Made by a program: the position numbers and the translations under genes. Source: an uncultured Pelagibacteraceae bacterium (GTDB lineage: Bacteria; Pseudomonadota; Alphaproteobacteria; Pelagibacterales; Pelagibacteraceae). Taken from it: a stretch of DNA of 64,000 nucleotides. The stretch is from contig CACKDD010000002.1 in NCBI GenBank assembly GCA_902598825.1, positions 41,433-105,432 of the forward strand, written 5' to 3'. The first letter of the stretch is position 1; each line of letters starts with the position of its first letter. Positions 27,027-37,388 of this stretch are shown one piece after another. The notes under the pieces are model-generated. The model had not been told where the DNA came from, made no database searches, and saw nothing but the letters and a program-made list of their open reading frames with translations.

Positions 27027-28366
27027 TTAAATTTCCAAATTGTTTTACCATCTTTATCCTCTATTAAAACACCTTTGTCTAAAAGCTCATTTCTTATTCT
27101 GTCAGATTCCTCATAATCTTTATTTTTCCTAGCTTTATTTCTTAACTCAATTTTATTTAGTATGTCTGTTTCATTAATCGAAGCTTTATCTTTTTTATAT
27201 TGTTGCCAATTTTCATAATCTTCATTTAGTAATCCAATAAACTGACATGCAGAAACAAATAATTCCTGATCATGACCTTTTGAAGCTTTTTCATAAAGTT
27301 GGTGTAAATTAGCAATGAATCCTGGAGTATTAAGGTCATCAAACAAAGGTTTTAAAATTTCATTAGAGATTTTGGTAGTTTTAAAATTATTTGAGTATAC
27401 ACGATACCATTTATCAAGAGTATTTTCACATTCGCTCAAAAGTTTATCATTCCAATCTAAAGGTTGCTTATAATGAGCACTCATTAAAGCTAATCTTAGA
27501 ACTTGACCACTAATTTTTTTTCTAAAATTTTTAATTTTTAAAATATTTCCCTGAGATTTTGCCATTTTTTCATTAGACATTGTTATAAAAGCATTATGGA
27601 TCCAGTAATTTGCAAAAGTACTAGTTTCATTTGCACATCTTGATTGAGCAATTTCATTTTCGTGATGTGGGAATAATAAATCTATACCTCCACCATGAAT
27701 ATCAAATTCATTACCTAAAAACTTTTTTGACATAGCTGAACATTCTAGATGCCAACCAGGTCTACCTTTTCCCCATGGTGAGTTCCATGAGGGTTCATCA
27801 CTTTTTGAAGGTTTCCACAAGACAAAATCTTCAGAATTTTGTTTATTATCACTTATTTCTACCCTTGAACCAGCTATCAAATCTTCTAATTTTTTATTTG
27901 ATAACTTTCCATAATCAGAAAATTTTTTAACCTCAAAATAAACATGTTTGTTATTTTCATAAGCAAAACCCTTTTTTAATAATTCACTAATCATTTTGAT
28001 CATTAAATCTATATGTTCAGTTGCCTTAGGTTGAAATGAGGGGTTTTCACAATTTAGATATGAACAATCTTCTAAAAAACTTTTTGTTACTTTTTCTGTT
28101 AATTCTTTTGTAGATATATTCTGATCTTGAGACGATTTAATAATTTTATCGTCTATGTCTGTAATATTTCTAACATATTTTACGTTCTTAAATTTATTTT
28201 TAAGTACTCTAAATAAAATATCAAATATGACTAACGGCCTAGCATTTCCAATGTGAGGATCATCATAAACAGTTGGACCACAAACATACATTCCTACTTC
28301 TTTGTTATTTCGAGGAACAAACTGTTCTTTTTTATTAGTTAAATTATTTGTTAAATAAATTTCCAT
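27023..28366 (-). CDS. cysS: Cysteinyl-tRNA synthetase
   Basis: The 447-residue class I synthetase shows the HIGH-type motif (YDDPHIGNARP) after the zinc-ligand Cys in YVCGPTVY, further Zn ligands in WHLECSAM and the HHENEIAQS segment, and a KMSKS-type loop (EKMAKSQGN). It charges tRNA-Cys. Its length is at the short end of the family. It overlaps cimA by 4 bases downstream and follows nadE after 51 bases. Confidence 0.95.
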   Translation of the reverse strand: MEIYLTNNLTNKKEQFVPRNNKEVGMYVCGPTVYDDPHIGNARPLVIFDILFRVLKNKFKNVKYVRNITDIDDKIIKSSQDQNISTKELTEKVTKSFLEDCSYLNCENPSFQPKATEHIDLMIKMISELLKKGFAYENNKHVYFEVKKFSDYGKLSNKKLEDLIAGSRVEISDNKQNSEDFVLWKPSKSDEPSWNSPWGKGRPGWHLECSAMSKKFLGNEFDIHGGGIDLLFPHHENEIAQSRCANETSTFANYWIHNAFITMSNEKMAKSQGNILKIKNFRKKISGQVLRLALMSAHYKQPLDWNDKLLSECENTLDKWYRVYSNNFKTTKISNEILKPLFDDLNTPGFIANLHQLYEKASKGHDQELFVSACQFIGLLNEDYENWQQYKKDKASINETDILNKIELRNKARKNKDYEESDRIRNELLDKGVLIEDKDGKTIWKFK

Positions 28367-28417
28367 TATAGTTGATTAAGAAATATACCTTATTTTGGGA
28401 TTTGTTAATCTAATTGA

Positions 28418-29155
28418 TTAACTTGGAATTTTGCATACAGGAATGGGGTCCATTTTATGCAAATTTTGTTTTCTTATCTTTTCGTATTCTGCTCTATGAG
28501 GTGAGTCGGGATTGATCATTGCCTCTTCTAATTCATTATAATTAAATCCCAGCTGTCCTTCGTCAGTTCTTCCGTCATCCCAAAGACCATCTGTTGGAGG
28601 AGCATCAATAATTTCTTTTAATATTCCTAATTCTTTTCCTAGTTCCCAAACTTCAGTTTTATTACAATCGGCGATTGGTGAAATATCTACTCCCCCATCA
28701 CCATATTTTGTATAAAAACCAACACCAAAATCCTCAACTTTGTTACCTGTACCTACAACGATACCTTTATTAGCAGCAGCTACTTGATAAAGAGTAGTCA
28801 TTCTTAATCTTGCTCTTGAATTTGCATAACCATGTTCATTATCAAATTTATTAAGTGTTGTTGAAAATGTTTCAAACAAGTTGTCTAAGCCTATTGTGTG
28901 GGCCTCTACATTTTTAAAATTTTGTGTTAACCATTTTTGATGTTTCAAACTTAAATCATGCTGATTTTCTTTCTGTTTTATTGGCATAGTTAAAACTATA
29001 GTTTTTAAACCTGTCATAGCACTTAAGGTGCTAGAAACAGATGAATCTATACCACCAGAAATACCTATAACTAAAGACTCAGCCTTATTTGGCATTTTAT
29101 CAACATAGGTTTTTATCCAATTTGATATGTATTTTACTTTTTCAGAGGAATTCAT
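28418..29155 (-). CDS. nadE: NAD synthetase, ammonia-dependent
   Basis: The 245-residue protein has the ATP-pyrophosphatase P-loop VIGISGGIDSSVSS (about residues 26-39) and GTGNKVEDFGVGFYTKYGDGGVDISPIADCNKTEVWELG, typical for NadE. It lacks the N-terminal glutaminase (nitrilase) domain, so it should use ammonia directly for the last step of NAD synthesis. A short inverted repeat (28404-28422) overlaps its stop codon. It sits 39 bases after the DAHP synthase gene. Confidence 0.92.
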   Translation of the reverse strand: MNSSEKVKYISNWIKTYVDKMPNKAESLVIGISGGIDSSVSSTLSAMTGLKTIVLTMPIKQKENQHDLSLKHQKWLTQNFKNVEAHTIGLDNLFETFSTTLNKFDNEHGYANSRARLRMTTLYQVAAANKGIVVGTGNKVEDFGVGFYTKYGDGGVDISPIADCNKTEVWELGKELGILKEIIDAPPTDGLWDDGRTDEGQLGFNYNELEEAMINPDSPHRAEYEKIRKQNLHKMDPIPVCKIPS

Positions 29156-29194
29156 AGTGCTATATTTAATAATTATTTTTCCTAAAACAATGGC

Positions 29195-30574
29195 TTAAGA
29201 TGCCGCTTGAATGGCATTTTTAGAATAGCTGGTATTCTTTTTGATCTCATCTGAAATTAAAAAAGCTAGTTCAATAGCCTGCTCTGAGTTTAATCTTGGA
29301 TCACAATGTGTATGGTATCTGCTTGATAAGTCTGCATCAGATATTTTTCTAGCTCCACCAGTACATTCTGTAACGTCTTGCCCAGTCATTTCAATATGTA
29401 AACCACCTGCATATGAACCTTCTGATTGGTGAACCCCAAAAACATTTTTTACTTCGTTAACAACATCATTAAAAGGTCTTGTTTTAAAACCAGTAGTAGA
29501 TTTAATCGTATTTCCATGCATTGGATCACATGACCAAACAACGTTTAATCCCTCTTTCTTAATTCCTCTAATTAGTTTTGGTAAAAACTTTTCAACATTT
29601 TGATGACCAAATCTTGAAATTAAAGTTATTTTACCTTTTTCATTTTTTGGATTTAAAACCTCACAAATTTTTGCAATTTCATCAGGTTTTGAAGTTGGTC
29701 CACACTTAATACCTATTGGATTCTCAATTCCTTTACAAAATTCTACATGTCCACCATCTAATTGTCTTGTTCTGTCACCAATCCATACAAAATGAGCAGA
29801 TGTATCATGATATTCCCCAGTAGTAGAGTCAACTCTGGTCATAGCTTCTTCAAATGGTAAATGTAAAGCCTCATGTGATGTCCAAAAATTTACTGTATAC
29901 ATTCTGTTATTGAAATCTGATGTTATCCCACACGCTTCCATAAAACCCAAGGCATCAGCAATTTTATCTTCTAGTTCTTTAAATTTTTTAGCTTGAGGAC
30001 TTTTTTTAATATAGTCTAAATTCCACAAATGAACTTTATTTAAATCAGCAAAACCTCCTTTTGAAAATGCTCTTAGTAAATTAAGAGTAGAAGCTGACTG
30101 CGAGTAAGCTTTAAATAATCTTTTTGGATCGGGTCTTCTAGCTTTTTCGGTAAAATCTATTGCATTGATATTGTCACCTAAATAACTTGGTAATTCTTTA
30201 TCCCCTTGTTTTTCAGTTGGTGCACTTCTTGGTTTTGAAAACTGCCCAGCGATTCTTCCAAGTTTAACAACAGGTAAAGAAGCTGAATAAGTTAACACTA
30301 AAGACATTTGTAGTATAACTTTGAAAGTATCTCTTATATTATCCGGATGAAATTCTGCAAAACTTTCGGCACAGTCTCCTCCTTGAAGAAGAAAAGCTTT
30401 ACCATCAACCACCTTTGCTAATTGTTCTTTTAAGTGTCTAGTTTCGCCTGCAAATACCATCGGAGGAAAAGTTTTTAACTTATTCAACACATCATTAAGT
30501 TCCTTTTCATCATCATACGTAGGTATGTGCTTAACAGGATATTTTCTCCAACTATTTAATTTCCAATTTTTCAT
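29195..30574 (-). CDS. DAHP synthase, class II (plant/actinobacterial type)
   Basis: The approximately 459-residue protein is a class II 3-deoxy-D-arabino-heptulosonate-7-phosphate synthase, committing PEP and erythrose-4-phosphate to aromatic amino-acid synthesis. Characteristic stretches are FLLQGGDCAESF, GRIAGQFSKPRS, LWIGDRTRQ-like VWIGDRTRQLDG and WSCDPMHGNT, with metal and substrate residues in order. I start it at the ATG at 30574 rather than the in-frame TTG at 30580, because the MKNW start fits the family. It lies 29 bases after glmS. Confidence 0.93.
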   Translation of the reverse strand: MKNWKLNSWRKYPVKHIPTYDDEKELNDVLNKLKTFPPMVFAGETRHLKEQLAKVVDGKAFLLQGGDCAESFAEFHPDNIRDTFKVILQMSLVLTYSASLPVVKLGRIAGQFSKPRSAPTEKQGDKELPSYLGDNINAIDFTEKARRPDPKRLFKAYSQSASTLNLLRAFSKGGFADLNKVHLWNLDYIKKSPQAKKFKELEDKIADALGFMEACGITSDFNNRMYTVNFWTSHEALHLPFEEAMTRVDSTTGEYHDTSAHFVWIGDRTRQLDGGHVEFCKGIENPIGIKCGPTSKPDEIAKICEVLNPKNEKGKITLISRFGHQNVEKFLPKLIRGIKKEGLNVVWSCDPMHGNTIKSTTGFKTRPFNDVVNEVKNVFGVHQSEGSYAGGLHIEMTGQDVTECTGGARKISDADLSSRYHTHCDPRLNSEQAIELAFLISDEIKKNTSYSKNAIQAAS

Positions 30575-30609
30575 GTTCAACCTAAGATTGTTGTATCAGA
30601 GTTTTTTTA

Positions 30610-32430
30610 TTATTCAACGGTGACAGATTTAGCTAAATTACGAGGTTTATCAATATCAAAACCTTTTTTAAGTGCAGAATAATAAGCTAATTTTTGCAAA
30701 GGTATTGTTAAAAGGAAAGGTAAAAGATCCTCATTCGAACTTTCTACCTCTATAGTTTCCCAAACATTTTCAGATAAAACTTCATCTTTACTTTTATTAG
30801 TTATTAATAAAACTTTCGCTCCTCTTGCAATTACTTCCTGCATGTTTGAGATTGTTTTTTTGTAATAATTGTCTCTTGGAGCCAAAACTACAACTGGCAT
30901 TCCCTCTTCAATTAAAGCTAATGGACCATGCTTCATTTCTCCTGCTGGATAGCCCTCAGCATGTACATAAGATAATTCTTTTAATTTGAGCGCTCCCTCA
31001 AGTGCAATTGGAAAAGAAAAACCCCTTCCTAAAAACATTGATCCTTTTGCCTCATTAAATGTACCACATACTGATTGTATTTTATTATCAATAGATAATG
31101 TCTTCTCAACTAATTTTGGTAAATCTTGAAGATCTCTAATTTTTTTTGTAAATACTTTTTTTTCTATATCTTGTTTTAACAGCCCTAGTTTTAAGGCTAA
31201 AATATAAAGAATTAAAATTTGACCTAAAAAAGCTTTTGTTGATGCAACTCCAATTTCAGTTCCACAATGTATTGGTAGAACAAATTCACTATCTCTAGCT
31301 ATTGAACTTTCAATGACGTTTACTACTGCACAAGTCTTCATTCTATTTTTAATACATATATCTAGTGCTGCATAAGTGTCTGCTGTCTCACCAGATTGGG
31401 ATACAAATACATATAAAGTATCTTTTTTGAATCTGTTTTTTCTGTATCTAAATTCTGATGCTATATCTATATTAACATCTAAAGAGGTAAGTTCCTCGAA
31501 CCAATATTTTGCCATTAAACAAGAATGGTATGCTGTTCCACAACCGATTAAAGTAACAGACGATATCTCATTAATTTTCCAAGGAAAATTATGAATATTG
31601 ATGTCATTATTTGATGTATCGATATATTCTTTAATTCCATTTTTAATTGTAATTGGTTGTTCTTCTATTTCTTTTGCCATGAAATGTTTGAAGTCACCTT
31701 TGTCATATTTTTCTTCTTCTAAGGATAATTCTAAAACTTTTTTATTAATTTTTGTTCCATCTTCACTAAAAAATTCCACATGATCCTTTTTAATAATACA
31801 GAATTCTCCATCATTTAAATAAGTGATCTTATTTGTCATCGATTTAAGTGCATATGAGTCTGAACCTAAATAATTTTCATTAGGACCGTATCCAACAGCA
31901 AGAGGAGAACCTCTTCTTGCTCCAACAATTAAGTCTGGTTCATCTTTAAATATAATTCCTAATGCGAAACTTCCATGAAGAGATTTTAATGTTTTTTTGA
32001 TTGATTCAACAATATTTTCTGTTTTTAAATTTTCTGTTATTAAATGAACTATCACCTCAGTATCAGTCTGGGATTTAAATTTATGACCTTTTCCTACTAA
32101 AAACTTTTTTAATAATGTTGAGTTTTCAATTATTCCATTATGAACAACTGAAACATTTTGAGATGAATGAGGATGAGCATTTATACTATTTGGTAATCCA
32201 TGTGTTGCCCATCTTACATGGCCAATACCTACAGTCCCTTCCATATTTTTTACTAAAGAACTTTTTTCAAGGTTATCTACTCTTCCCTCAGATTTAACTT
32301 CATTAATTAAACCATCATCAAGTGTGGCTATACCAGCTGAATCATAACCTCTGTATTCTAATTTTTTAAGAGAGTTAATTATTGTTGCTGAAACTGGTTT
32401 GCTACTATTTATGCCAATAATTCCACACAT
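30610..32430 (-). CDS. glmS: Glutamine-fructose-6-phosphate aminotransferase
   Basis: The 606-residue enzyme makes glucosamine-6-phosphate for peptidoglycan and LPS. The N-terminal glutamine amidotransferase domain starts with the nucleophile Cys2 (MCGIIGIN), with HVRWATHG and SQTDTE. Two SIS sugar-isomerase domains follow (SLIGCGTAYHSC-like at about 295, FVSQSGETADT at about 345). The C-terminus ends with KPRNLAKSVTVE. No ribozyme-like element is seen upstream. It follows the GlmU-type acetyltransferase by 2 bases. Confidence 0.96.
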   Translation of the reverse strand: MCGIIGINSSKPVSATIINSLKKLEYRGYDSAGIATLDDGLINEVKSEGRVDNLEKSSLVKNMEGTVGIGHVRWATHGLPNSINAHPHSSQNVSVVHNGIIENSTLLKKFLVGKGHKFKSQTDTEVIVHLITENLKTENIVESIKKTLKSLHGSFALGIIFKDEPDLIVGARRGSPLAVGYGPNENYLGSDSYALKSMTNKITYLNDGEFCIIKKDHVEFFSEDGTKINKKVLELSLEEEKYDKGDFKHFMAKEIEEQPITIKNGIKEYIDTSNNDINIHNFPWKINEISSVTLIGCGTAYHSCLMAKYWFEELTSLDVNIDIASEFRYRKNRFKKDTLYVFVSQSGETADTYAALDICIKNRMKTCAVVNVIESSIARDSEFVLPIHCGTEIGVASTKAFLGQILILYILALKLGLLKQDIEKKVFTKKIRDLQDLPKLVEKTLSIDNKIQSVCGTFNEAKGSMFLGRGFSFPIALEGALKLKELSYVHAEGYPAGEMKHGPLALIEEGMPVVVLAPRDNYYKKTISNMQEVIARGAKVLLITNKSKDEVLSENVWETIEVESSNEDLLPFLLTIPLQKLAYYSALKKGFDIDKPRNLAKSVTVE

Positions 32431-32432
32431 AT

Positions 32433-33056
32433 TTATTTTCTTTTTCTTTTATAATTTTTTACCTCAGTTTGTAAACTCCTAGTGAGAGCTAAAGATTTTC
32501 TTTTTACTTTCTTAGTTATAACCGAACCAGCACCAATAGTACTACCTTCCTCTAGGGTTAAGGGCGCCACTAATGATGAGTTTGATCCAATAAATACATT
32601 ATCTTTTATAAATGTTTTGCTTTTTTTAATGCCATCATAGTTACAAGTAATAGTACCTGCCCCAACATTAACATTTTTACCAATATTTGCGTCACCAATA
32701 TATGTTAAATGATTAACTTTAGAATTTTTTCCAATCTTGCTTTTTTTTATTTCAACAAAGTTTCCAACTTTTGAACCTCTCTCTAAAATAGAATTTGGTC
32801 TAATTCTTGCATAAGGTCCTATTGTAACTTTATCTTTAACAATGCAGCTCTCTAAATGGCTAAAAGATTTAATCAATACGTTGTTACCAATTTTAACTTT
32901 TGAGCCAAAAACTACATACGGTTCTATAGTTACATTTTTTCCAATTTTTATATCTTTAGAGAAATATATTGTTTCTGGTCCAGTCATTTTTACACCTGAC
33001 TTTAAAAATTTATCTCTTAATCTATCTTGGTCTTTTTTTAAATTTATTTGTTTCAT
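32433..33056 (-). CDS. Stand-alone GlmU C-terminal acetyltransferase domain
   Basis: The 207-residue protein aligns by eye with the C-terminal half of GlmU: TIGPYARIRP, VGNFVEIKKSKIG, NHLTYIGDA, NVGAGTITCNYDG and KSKT. These keep the Arg, Lys, Tyr, Asn and Lys residues used for acetyl-CoA and GlcN-1-P binding. The uridyltransferase (Rossmann) half is missing; only a short linker helix (KKDQDRLRDKFLKSG) precedes the left-handed beta-helix. No remnant lies upstream, so this is a designed split rather than a broken gene. It should acetylate glucosamine-1-phosphate, cotranscribed with glmS. A separate pyrophosphorylase is expected elsewhere in the genome. Confidence 0.85.
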   Translation of the reverse strand: MKQINLKKDQDRLRDKFLKSGVKMTGPETIYFSKDIKIGKNVTIEPYVVFGSKVKIGNNVLIKSFSHLESCIVKDKVTIGPYARIRPNSILERGSKVGNFVEIKKSKIGKNSKVNHLTYIGDANIGKNVNVGAGTITCNYDGIKKSKTFIKDNVFIGSNSSLVAPLTLEEGSTIGAGSVITKKVKRKSLALTRSLQTEVKNYKRKRK

Positions 33057-33127
33057 CTAGGAAAATCTTTATATTAAGTATATACAATTCTTAATTCACA
33101 AAATATTTCTTAAAAATACTTTTGATT

Positions 33128-33811
33128 ATGAAACAAAATTTTACAATTCTTTTTGATTTAGATGGTACTTTGGTTGATACAGCACCAGATTTAATGCGAG
33201 CTCATAATCATGTGATGAAAAAATTTGGTTACCCGACGAAATCAACTGAGGAAATCAGAAATTTAGTTGGTCAAGGTGCTGGGGCAATGCTTGGAAGATC
33301 CATATGGGGACAAGCTAAAAAAGAATTTGGAAAAGTACAAGATGAAAAAATTAAGAAAGAAATGGTAAAAGATTTTGTAGATTTTTACGGAAAAAATATT
33401 GTTAATGAAAGTACTCTTATAAATGGTGTTAAAGATTTTCTGATATGGTCTAAAGATAAAAATATTTCAATGGGTGTTTGTACAAATAAGCAGGAACATC
33501 TGGCTGTTGATCTTTTAAAAAAAATTGGCATTTATGATTTTTTTGAATATGTAGCTGGTCATAATACTTTCAATTACTGCAAACCTGATCCTCGACATCT
33601 AACGTCAGTAATAGAAATTTTAGATGGAGATATAAAAAGATCCTTAATGATTGGTGATAGTGAAACTGATGCTAATGCAGCAAAAAAAGCTGGTATGCCA
33701 ATAATTCTATTAGAAGATGGTTATACAGAAAAAAATACTAGTGAAATATATCATAATCACCTGATAAGAGACTTTGTAGGAATTGAAAAAATTGTATTAA
33801 AATATCTTTAA
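33128..33811 (+). CDS. gph: Phosphoglycolate phosphatase-like HAD hydrolase
   Basis: The approximately 227-residue protein shows HAD motif I FDLDGTLVDTAPDL, motif II in GVCTNK and motif IV IGDSETDANAAKKAGM, with a helical cap domain between. The pattern matches Gph, which removes phosphate from 2-phosphoglycolate. The ATG at 33128 is preferred over an in-frame TTG two codons earlier. It is divergent from the glmU-like gene across about 70 bases, and the prpD gene follows after 54 bases. Confidence 0.85.
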   Translation: MKQNFTILFDLDGTLVDTAPDLMRAHNHVMKKFGYPTKSTEEIRNLVGQGAGAMLGRSIWGQAKKEFGKVQDEKIKKEMVKDFVDFYGKNIVNESTLINGVKDFLIWSKDKNISMGVCTNKQEHLAVDLLKKIGIYDFFEYVAGHNTFNYCKPDPRHLTSVIEILDGDIKRSLMIGDSETDANAAKKAGMPIILLEDGYTEKNTSEIYHNHLIRDFVGIEKIVLKYL

Positions 33812-33865
33812 GATTGATTATTTTTTTTTAACTATTAAAAACAATTCCGTAAATTAGGAGTTATT

Positions 33866-35368
33866 TTGATAGTACACAAAGTTAAAGTTTATCCATCTAA
33901 GATCTATCTACCCAAAAAAAATCAGCTCGCCTGGAAAATTGCAGAGATTGCGAGTGACAATACTAAATTAGATAAAAATGCAATTGAAATGGCAATTAAT
34001 AGAATTATTGATAACGCTTCAGTTGCTATAGCTTCTTTAAACAGAAGACCTGTTGTTTCTTCAAGAGAAATGGCTTTAAAACACTCAAGAAAAAATGGGG
34101 CTTTATTATTTGGTGTAAGCAACAAATTAAAATTTGATTGTGAGTGGGTAGCTTGGTCTAATGGAACTGCAGTAAGAGAACTAGATTTTCATGATACTTT
34201 TTTAGCTGCAGATTACAGTCATCCTGGAGATAATATTCCTCCATTGTTAAGTGTTGCTCAACAAAATAAAAAAAGTGGTTTAGATCTTCTGAGAGGAATT
34301 ATAACTGCATATGAAGTCCAAGTAAATTTGGTTAAAGGTATTTGTTTACATAAACATAAAGTTGACCACATAGCACATTTGGGGCCAAGCGTTGCTGCAG
34401 GTCTTGGTACAATGTTAAGATTAGATACTGAAACAATTTATCAAGCAGTACAACAAGCATTGCATACAACAGTTTCTACAAGACAATCAAGAAAAGGTGA
34501 AATCTCGAGTTGGAAAGCTTACGCACCTGCTCATGCAGGAAAACTTGCTATTGAAGCTGTTGATAGAGTGATGAGAGGTGAAGGTGCACCAAGTCCAATC
34601 TATGAGGGTGAAGATAGTGTGATTGCTAGAATTCTAGATGGGAAAAAAGCTTTATATAAAGTTCCTTTACCAAAAAAAGGTCAAACAAAAAAAGCAATTC
34701 TTGAAACTTATACTAAAGAGTATTCTGCTGAATATCAGTCTCAAGCTTTGATTGACTTAGCTAAAAAACTTAAAAATAAAGTTCAAAATTTAAATCAAAT
34801 TAAAAAAATTGATATCTATACAAGTCATCACACCCATTATGTTATTGGAACTGGTGCAAATGATCCTCAAAAAATGGATCCAAATGCTAGCAGAGAAACA
34901 CTAGATCACTCTATAATGTACATATTTGCAGTAGCTTTAGAGGATGGTAGTTGGCACCATGTCAAATCTTATACAAAAGCTAGAGCTAAAAGAAAAAGTA
35001 CTATTAAAATCTGGAGATCAATTAAAACTCACGAAGATAAAAAATGGACAAAAAAATATCATGATCCAAATCCAAGAAAAAAATCATTTGGTGCTAAAGT
35101 AGTAATTACTTTAAAAAATGGGAAAAAAATAATTGAAGAGCAAGATAGAGCTGATGCTCATCCATATGGTTCTCGACCTTTTAAAAGACAAAATTATATC
35201 AATAAATTTCTAACTTTAACTGAAAATATTTTAGATAAAAAAGAAAGTGATAGATTTTTAAAGACTGTACAAAATTTAAAAAAACTAAAACCTGGACAAT
35301 TAGATAGATTAAATATTGAAGTCAAAAAAAGTAAACTAAAAAGAAATTTAAGGAAAGGTATTTTTTAA
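33866..35368 (+). CDS. prpD: 2-methylcitrate dehydratase (MmgE/PrpD family)
   Basis: The 500-residue protein has the PrpD-type core ([73 protein letters not shown]). PrpD dehydrates 2-methylcitrate to methylaconitate in propionate oxidation. The start is a TTG, supported by AGGAG at 33856-33860 with 5-base spacing; no ATG lies nearby upstream. The stop overlaps prpB's ATG by one base. Together with the next two genes this forms a compact methylcitrate set. Confidence 0.9.
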   Translation: MIVHKVKVYPSKIYLPKKNQLAWKIAEIASDNTKLDKNAIEMAINRIIDNASVAIASLNRRPVVSSREMALKHSRKNGALLFGVSNKLKFDCEWVAWSNGTAVRELDFHDTFLAADYSHPGDNIPPLLSVAQQNKKSGLDLLRGIITAYEVQVNLVKGICLHKHKVDHIAHLGPSVAAGLGTMLRLDTETIYQAVQQALHTTVSTRQSRKGEISSWKAYAPAHAGKLAIEAVDRVMRGEGAPSPIYEGEDSVIARILDGKKALYKVPLPKKGQTKKAILETYTKEYSAEYQSQALIDLAKKLKNKVQNLNQIKKIDIYTSHHTHYVIGTGANDPQKMDPNASRETLDHSIMYIFAVALEDGSWHHVKSYTKARAKRKSTIKIWRSIKTHEDKKWTKKYHDPNPRKKSFGAKVVITLKNGKKIIEEQDRADAHPYGSRPFKRQNYINKFLTLTENILDKKESDRFLKTVQNLKKLKPGQLDRLNIEVKKSKLKRNLRKGIF

Positions 35369-36264
35369 TGCACTTTGTTGAAAAAGAACCTAAGCAAAAA
35401 AGATCTGATTTTGTTGAAAAATTAAAATCAAATAAAATCTTAAGAGTTCCAGGAGCTTATAATCCTTTAACAGCAAAGTTAATTGAGGAAATAGGTTATG
35501 ATGCTGTTTATGTTTCAGGGGGAGTAATGGCTAATGATCTTGGATTTCCAGATATTGGTCTAACAACTTTACAAGATGTTAGTACAAGATCTTATTTAAT
35601 ATCAAGAGTTACAAATCTTCCTACAATCGTTGATATAGATACAGGATTTAAATCTTGTAAAGAAACTGTTGAAACATTTGAAGAGTTTGGAATTACTGCT
35701 GTACATTTAGAAGATCAGATTGAAAGGAAGAGATGTGGGCACTTAGATAATAAAGAATTAATAACTACTGAAACTATGGTTAAAAAAATTAAAGAATGTG
35801 TTACTTCAAGAAAAGATGAGAATTTTAAGATTATTGCTAGATCAGATGCAAAAAGTGTTGAGGGTATCGATAAAATGATTGAAAGATGTAAAGCATATGT
35901 GGACGCTGGAGCTGAAATAGTTTTTCCTGAAGCTTTACATGATGAAAAAGATTTTGAAAAAGTGAGAAAAGAGTTATCATGCTACCTACTCGCGAACATG
36001 ACTGAGTTTGGAAAAACCAAATTGTTCAACTATAAAGAATTAGAAAAGTTTGGTTATAATATTGTTATTTATCCAGTTACAACACAACGTTTAGCAATGA
36101 AAAATGTTGAGGACGGATTACGAGACATTTATGCAAATGGACACCAAAACAACATTATAGATAAAATGCAAACTAGAAAAAGACTTTACGAGCTTGTTGA
36201 TTATGAAAAATATAATAGTTTAGATGAAAAAATTTATAACTTTAGTACTGAAGGACATGAGTGA
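35368..36264 (+). CDS. prpB: 2-methylisocitrate lyase
   Basis: The 298-residue enzyme belongs to the isocitrate lyase/PEP mutase superfamily. It has the KRCGH catalytic loop (Cys at about residue 126), the strand IVDIDTGF with metal-binding Asp residues, and the N-terminal VPGAYNPLTAKLIEE. It splits methylisocitrate to pyruvate and succinate. It overlaps prpD by one base and prpC by four, implying coupled translation. Confidence 0.92.
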   Translation: MHFVEKEPKQKRSDFVEKLKSNKILRVPGAYNPLTAKLIEEIGYDAVYVSGGVMANDLGFPDIGLTTLQDVSTRSYLISRVTNLPTIVDIDTGFKSCKETVETFEEFGITAVHLEDQIERKRCGHLDNKELITTETMVKKIKECVTSRKDENFKIIARSDAKSVEGIDKMIERCKAYVDAGAEIVFPEALHDEKDFEKVRKELSCYLLANMTEFGKTKLFNYKELEKFGYNIVIYPVTTQRLAMKNVEDGLRDIYANGHQNNIIDKMQTRKRLYELVDYEKYNSLDEKIYNFSTEGHE

Positions 36265-37388
36265 TGAGTGATGAAATTAAAAAAGGTTTGCTTGGAATAG
36301 TAGTTGATGAAACTGAAGTTTCAAAAGTTATGCCTGAAATTAATTCTTTAACTTATAGAGGATATGCTGCGCAGGATTTATGTGAATATTGTAGGTTTGA
36401 AGAAGTAGCCTATTTAATTTTAAATAAAGATTTACCAAATACAATAGAATTAAGAAAATTTGAAAAGGAAGAAAAAAACAATAGAGATTTATCTAAAGAT
36501 CTTTACTCAATCATCAAAAAAATGCCAAAGAAATCTCATCCAATGGATGTTGCTAGAACAGCTGTCAGCATAATGGGACTTGAGGATAAAGAAACCACTG
36601 ACTCTTCTCAAGAGGCAAATACAAGAAAAGCTATACGAATTTTGGCTAAAACCCCAACTGCATTAGCTGCTTTTTACAGATTAAGAAAAGGGAAAAATAT
36701 TATTAAGCCTAAGAAAAATTTAACTATGGCTGAAAATTTTTTTTATATGTGTTTTGGTAAAGTTCCACAAAAAGAAATAGTAAAAGCTTTTGATGTTTCT
36801 TTAATTCTTTATGCTGAGCATAGTTTTAATGTGTCAACTTTTACAGCAAGAACTATTACAAGTAGCTTATCTGATATTCATGGGGCTATTACTGGTGCGA
36901 TAGCAAGTTTAAAAGGTCCTCTTCATGGTGGAGCTAATGAAGAAGTAATGCATATGATGAATAAGATTAAGAAACCTGAAAATGCACTTAAATGGATAAA
37001 TAAAGCCTTAGATAATAAAGATGTTGTGATGGGATTTGGTCACAGAGTTTACAAGTCAGGAGATTCTAGAGTTCCAACCATGAGAAAATATTTTGCAAAA
37101 GTAGCAAAAATAAAAAAGGATAAAAAATTTGAAAAAATTTACAACATTGTTGAAAAAGTAATGATTGAAAGAAAAAATATTCATCCTAATGTTGATTACC
37201 CTACTGGACCTACCTATCATTTAATGGGTTTTGATACAGATTTTTTTACACCAATATTTGTTATTTCTAGAATTACAGGTTGGTCAGCACATATTATGGA
37301 ACAACACGCGGCTAATAAATTGATAAGACCTTTAGCAAGTTATAAAGGTAATCAACATAGAAAAGTTGTTCAGCTAAACCAAAGGTAA
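36261..37388 (+). CDS. prpC: 2-methylcitrate synthase (citrate synthase family)
   Basis: The 375-residue enzyme has the citrate synthase fold with catalytic His residues in AEHSFNVSTF and GPLHGGANEEV, and FGHRVYKSGDSR followed by a C-terminal Asp region (GFDTDFFTPIF). Length and the short N-terminus (GLLGIVVDETEVSKV) match PrpC rather than GltA. It condenses propionyl-CoA with oxaloacetate. The stop touches the convergent FkbM stop with no gap. No prpE is visible, so propionyl-CoA must come from another route. Confidence 0.9.
   Translation: MMSDEIKKGLLGIVVDETEVSKVMPEINSLTYRGYAAQDLCEYCRFEEVAYLILNKDLPNTIELRKFEKEEKNNRDLSKDLYSIIKKMPKKSHPMDVARTAVSIMGLEDKETTDSSQEANTRKAIRILAKTPTALAAFYRLRKGKNIIKPKKNLTMAENFFYMCFGKVPQKEIVKAFDVSLILYAEHSFNVSTFTARTITSSLSDIHGAITGAIASLKGPLHGGANEEVMHMMNKIKKPENALKWINKALDNKDVVMGFGHRVYKSGDSRVPTMRKYFAKVAKIKKDKKFEKIYNIVEKVMIERKNIHPNVDYPTGPTYHLMGFDTDFFTPIFVISRITGWSAHIMEQHAANKLIRPLASYKGNQHRKVVQLNQR

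Noticed and set aside
28404..28422. GTTAATC/GATTAAC hairpin at the nadE stop as a terminator
   Set aside because: No T-run follows on the coding strand and cysS continues downstream in the same direction, so a terminator is unlikely.
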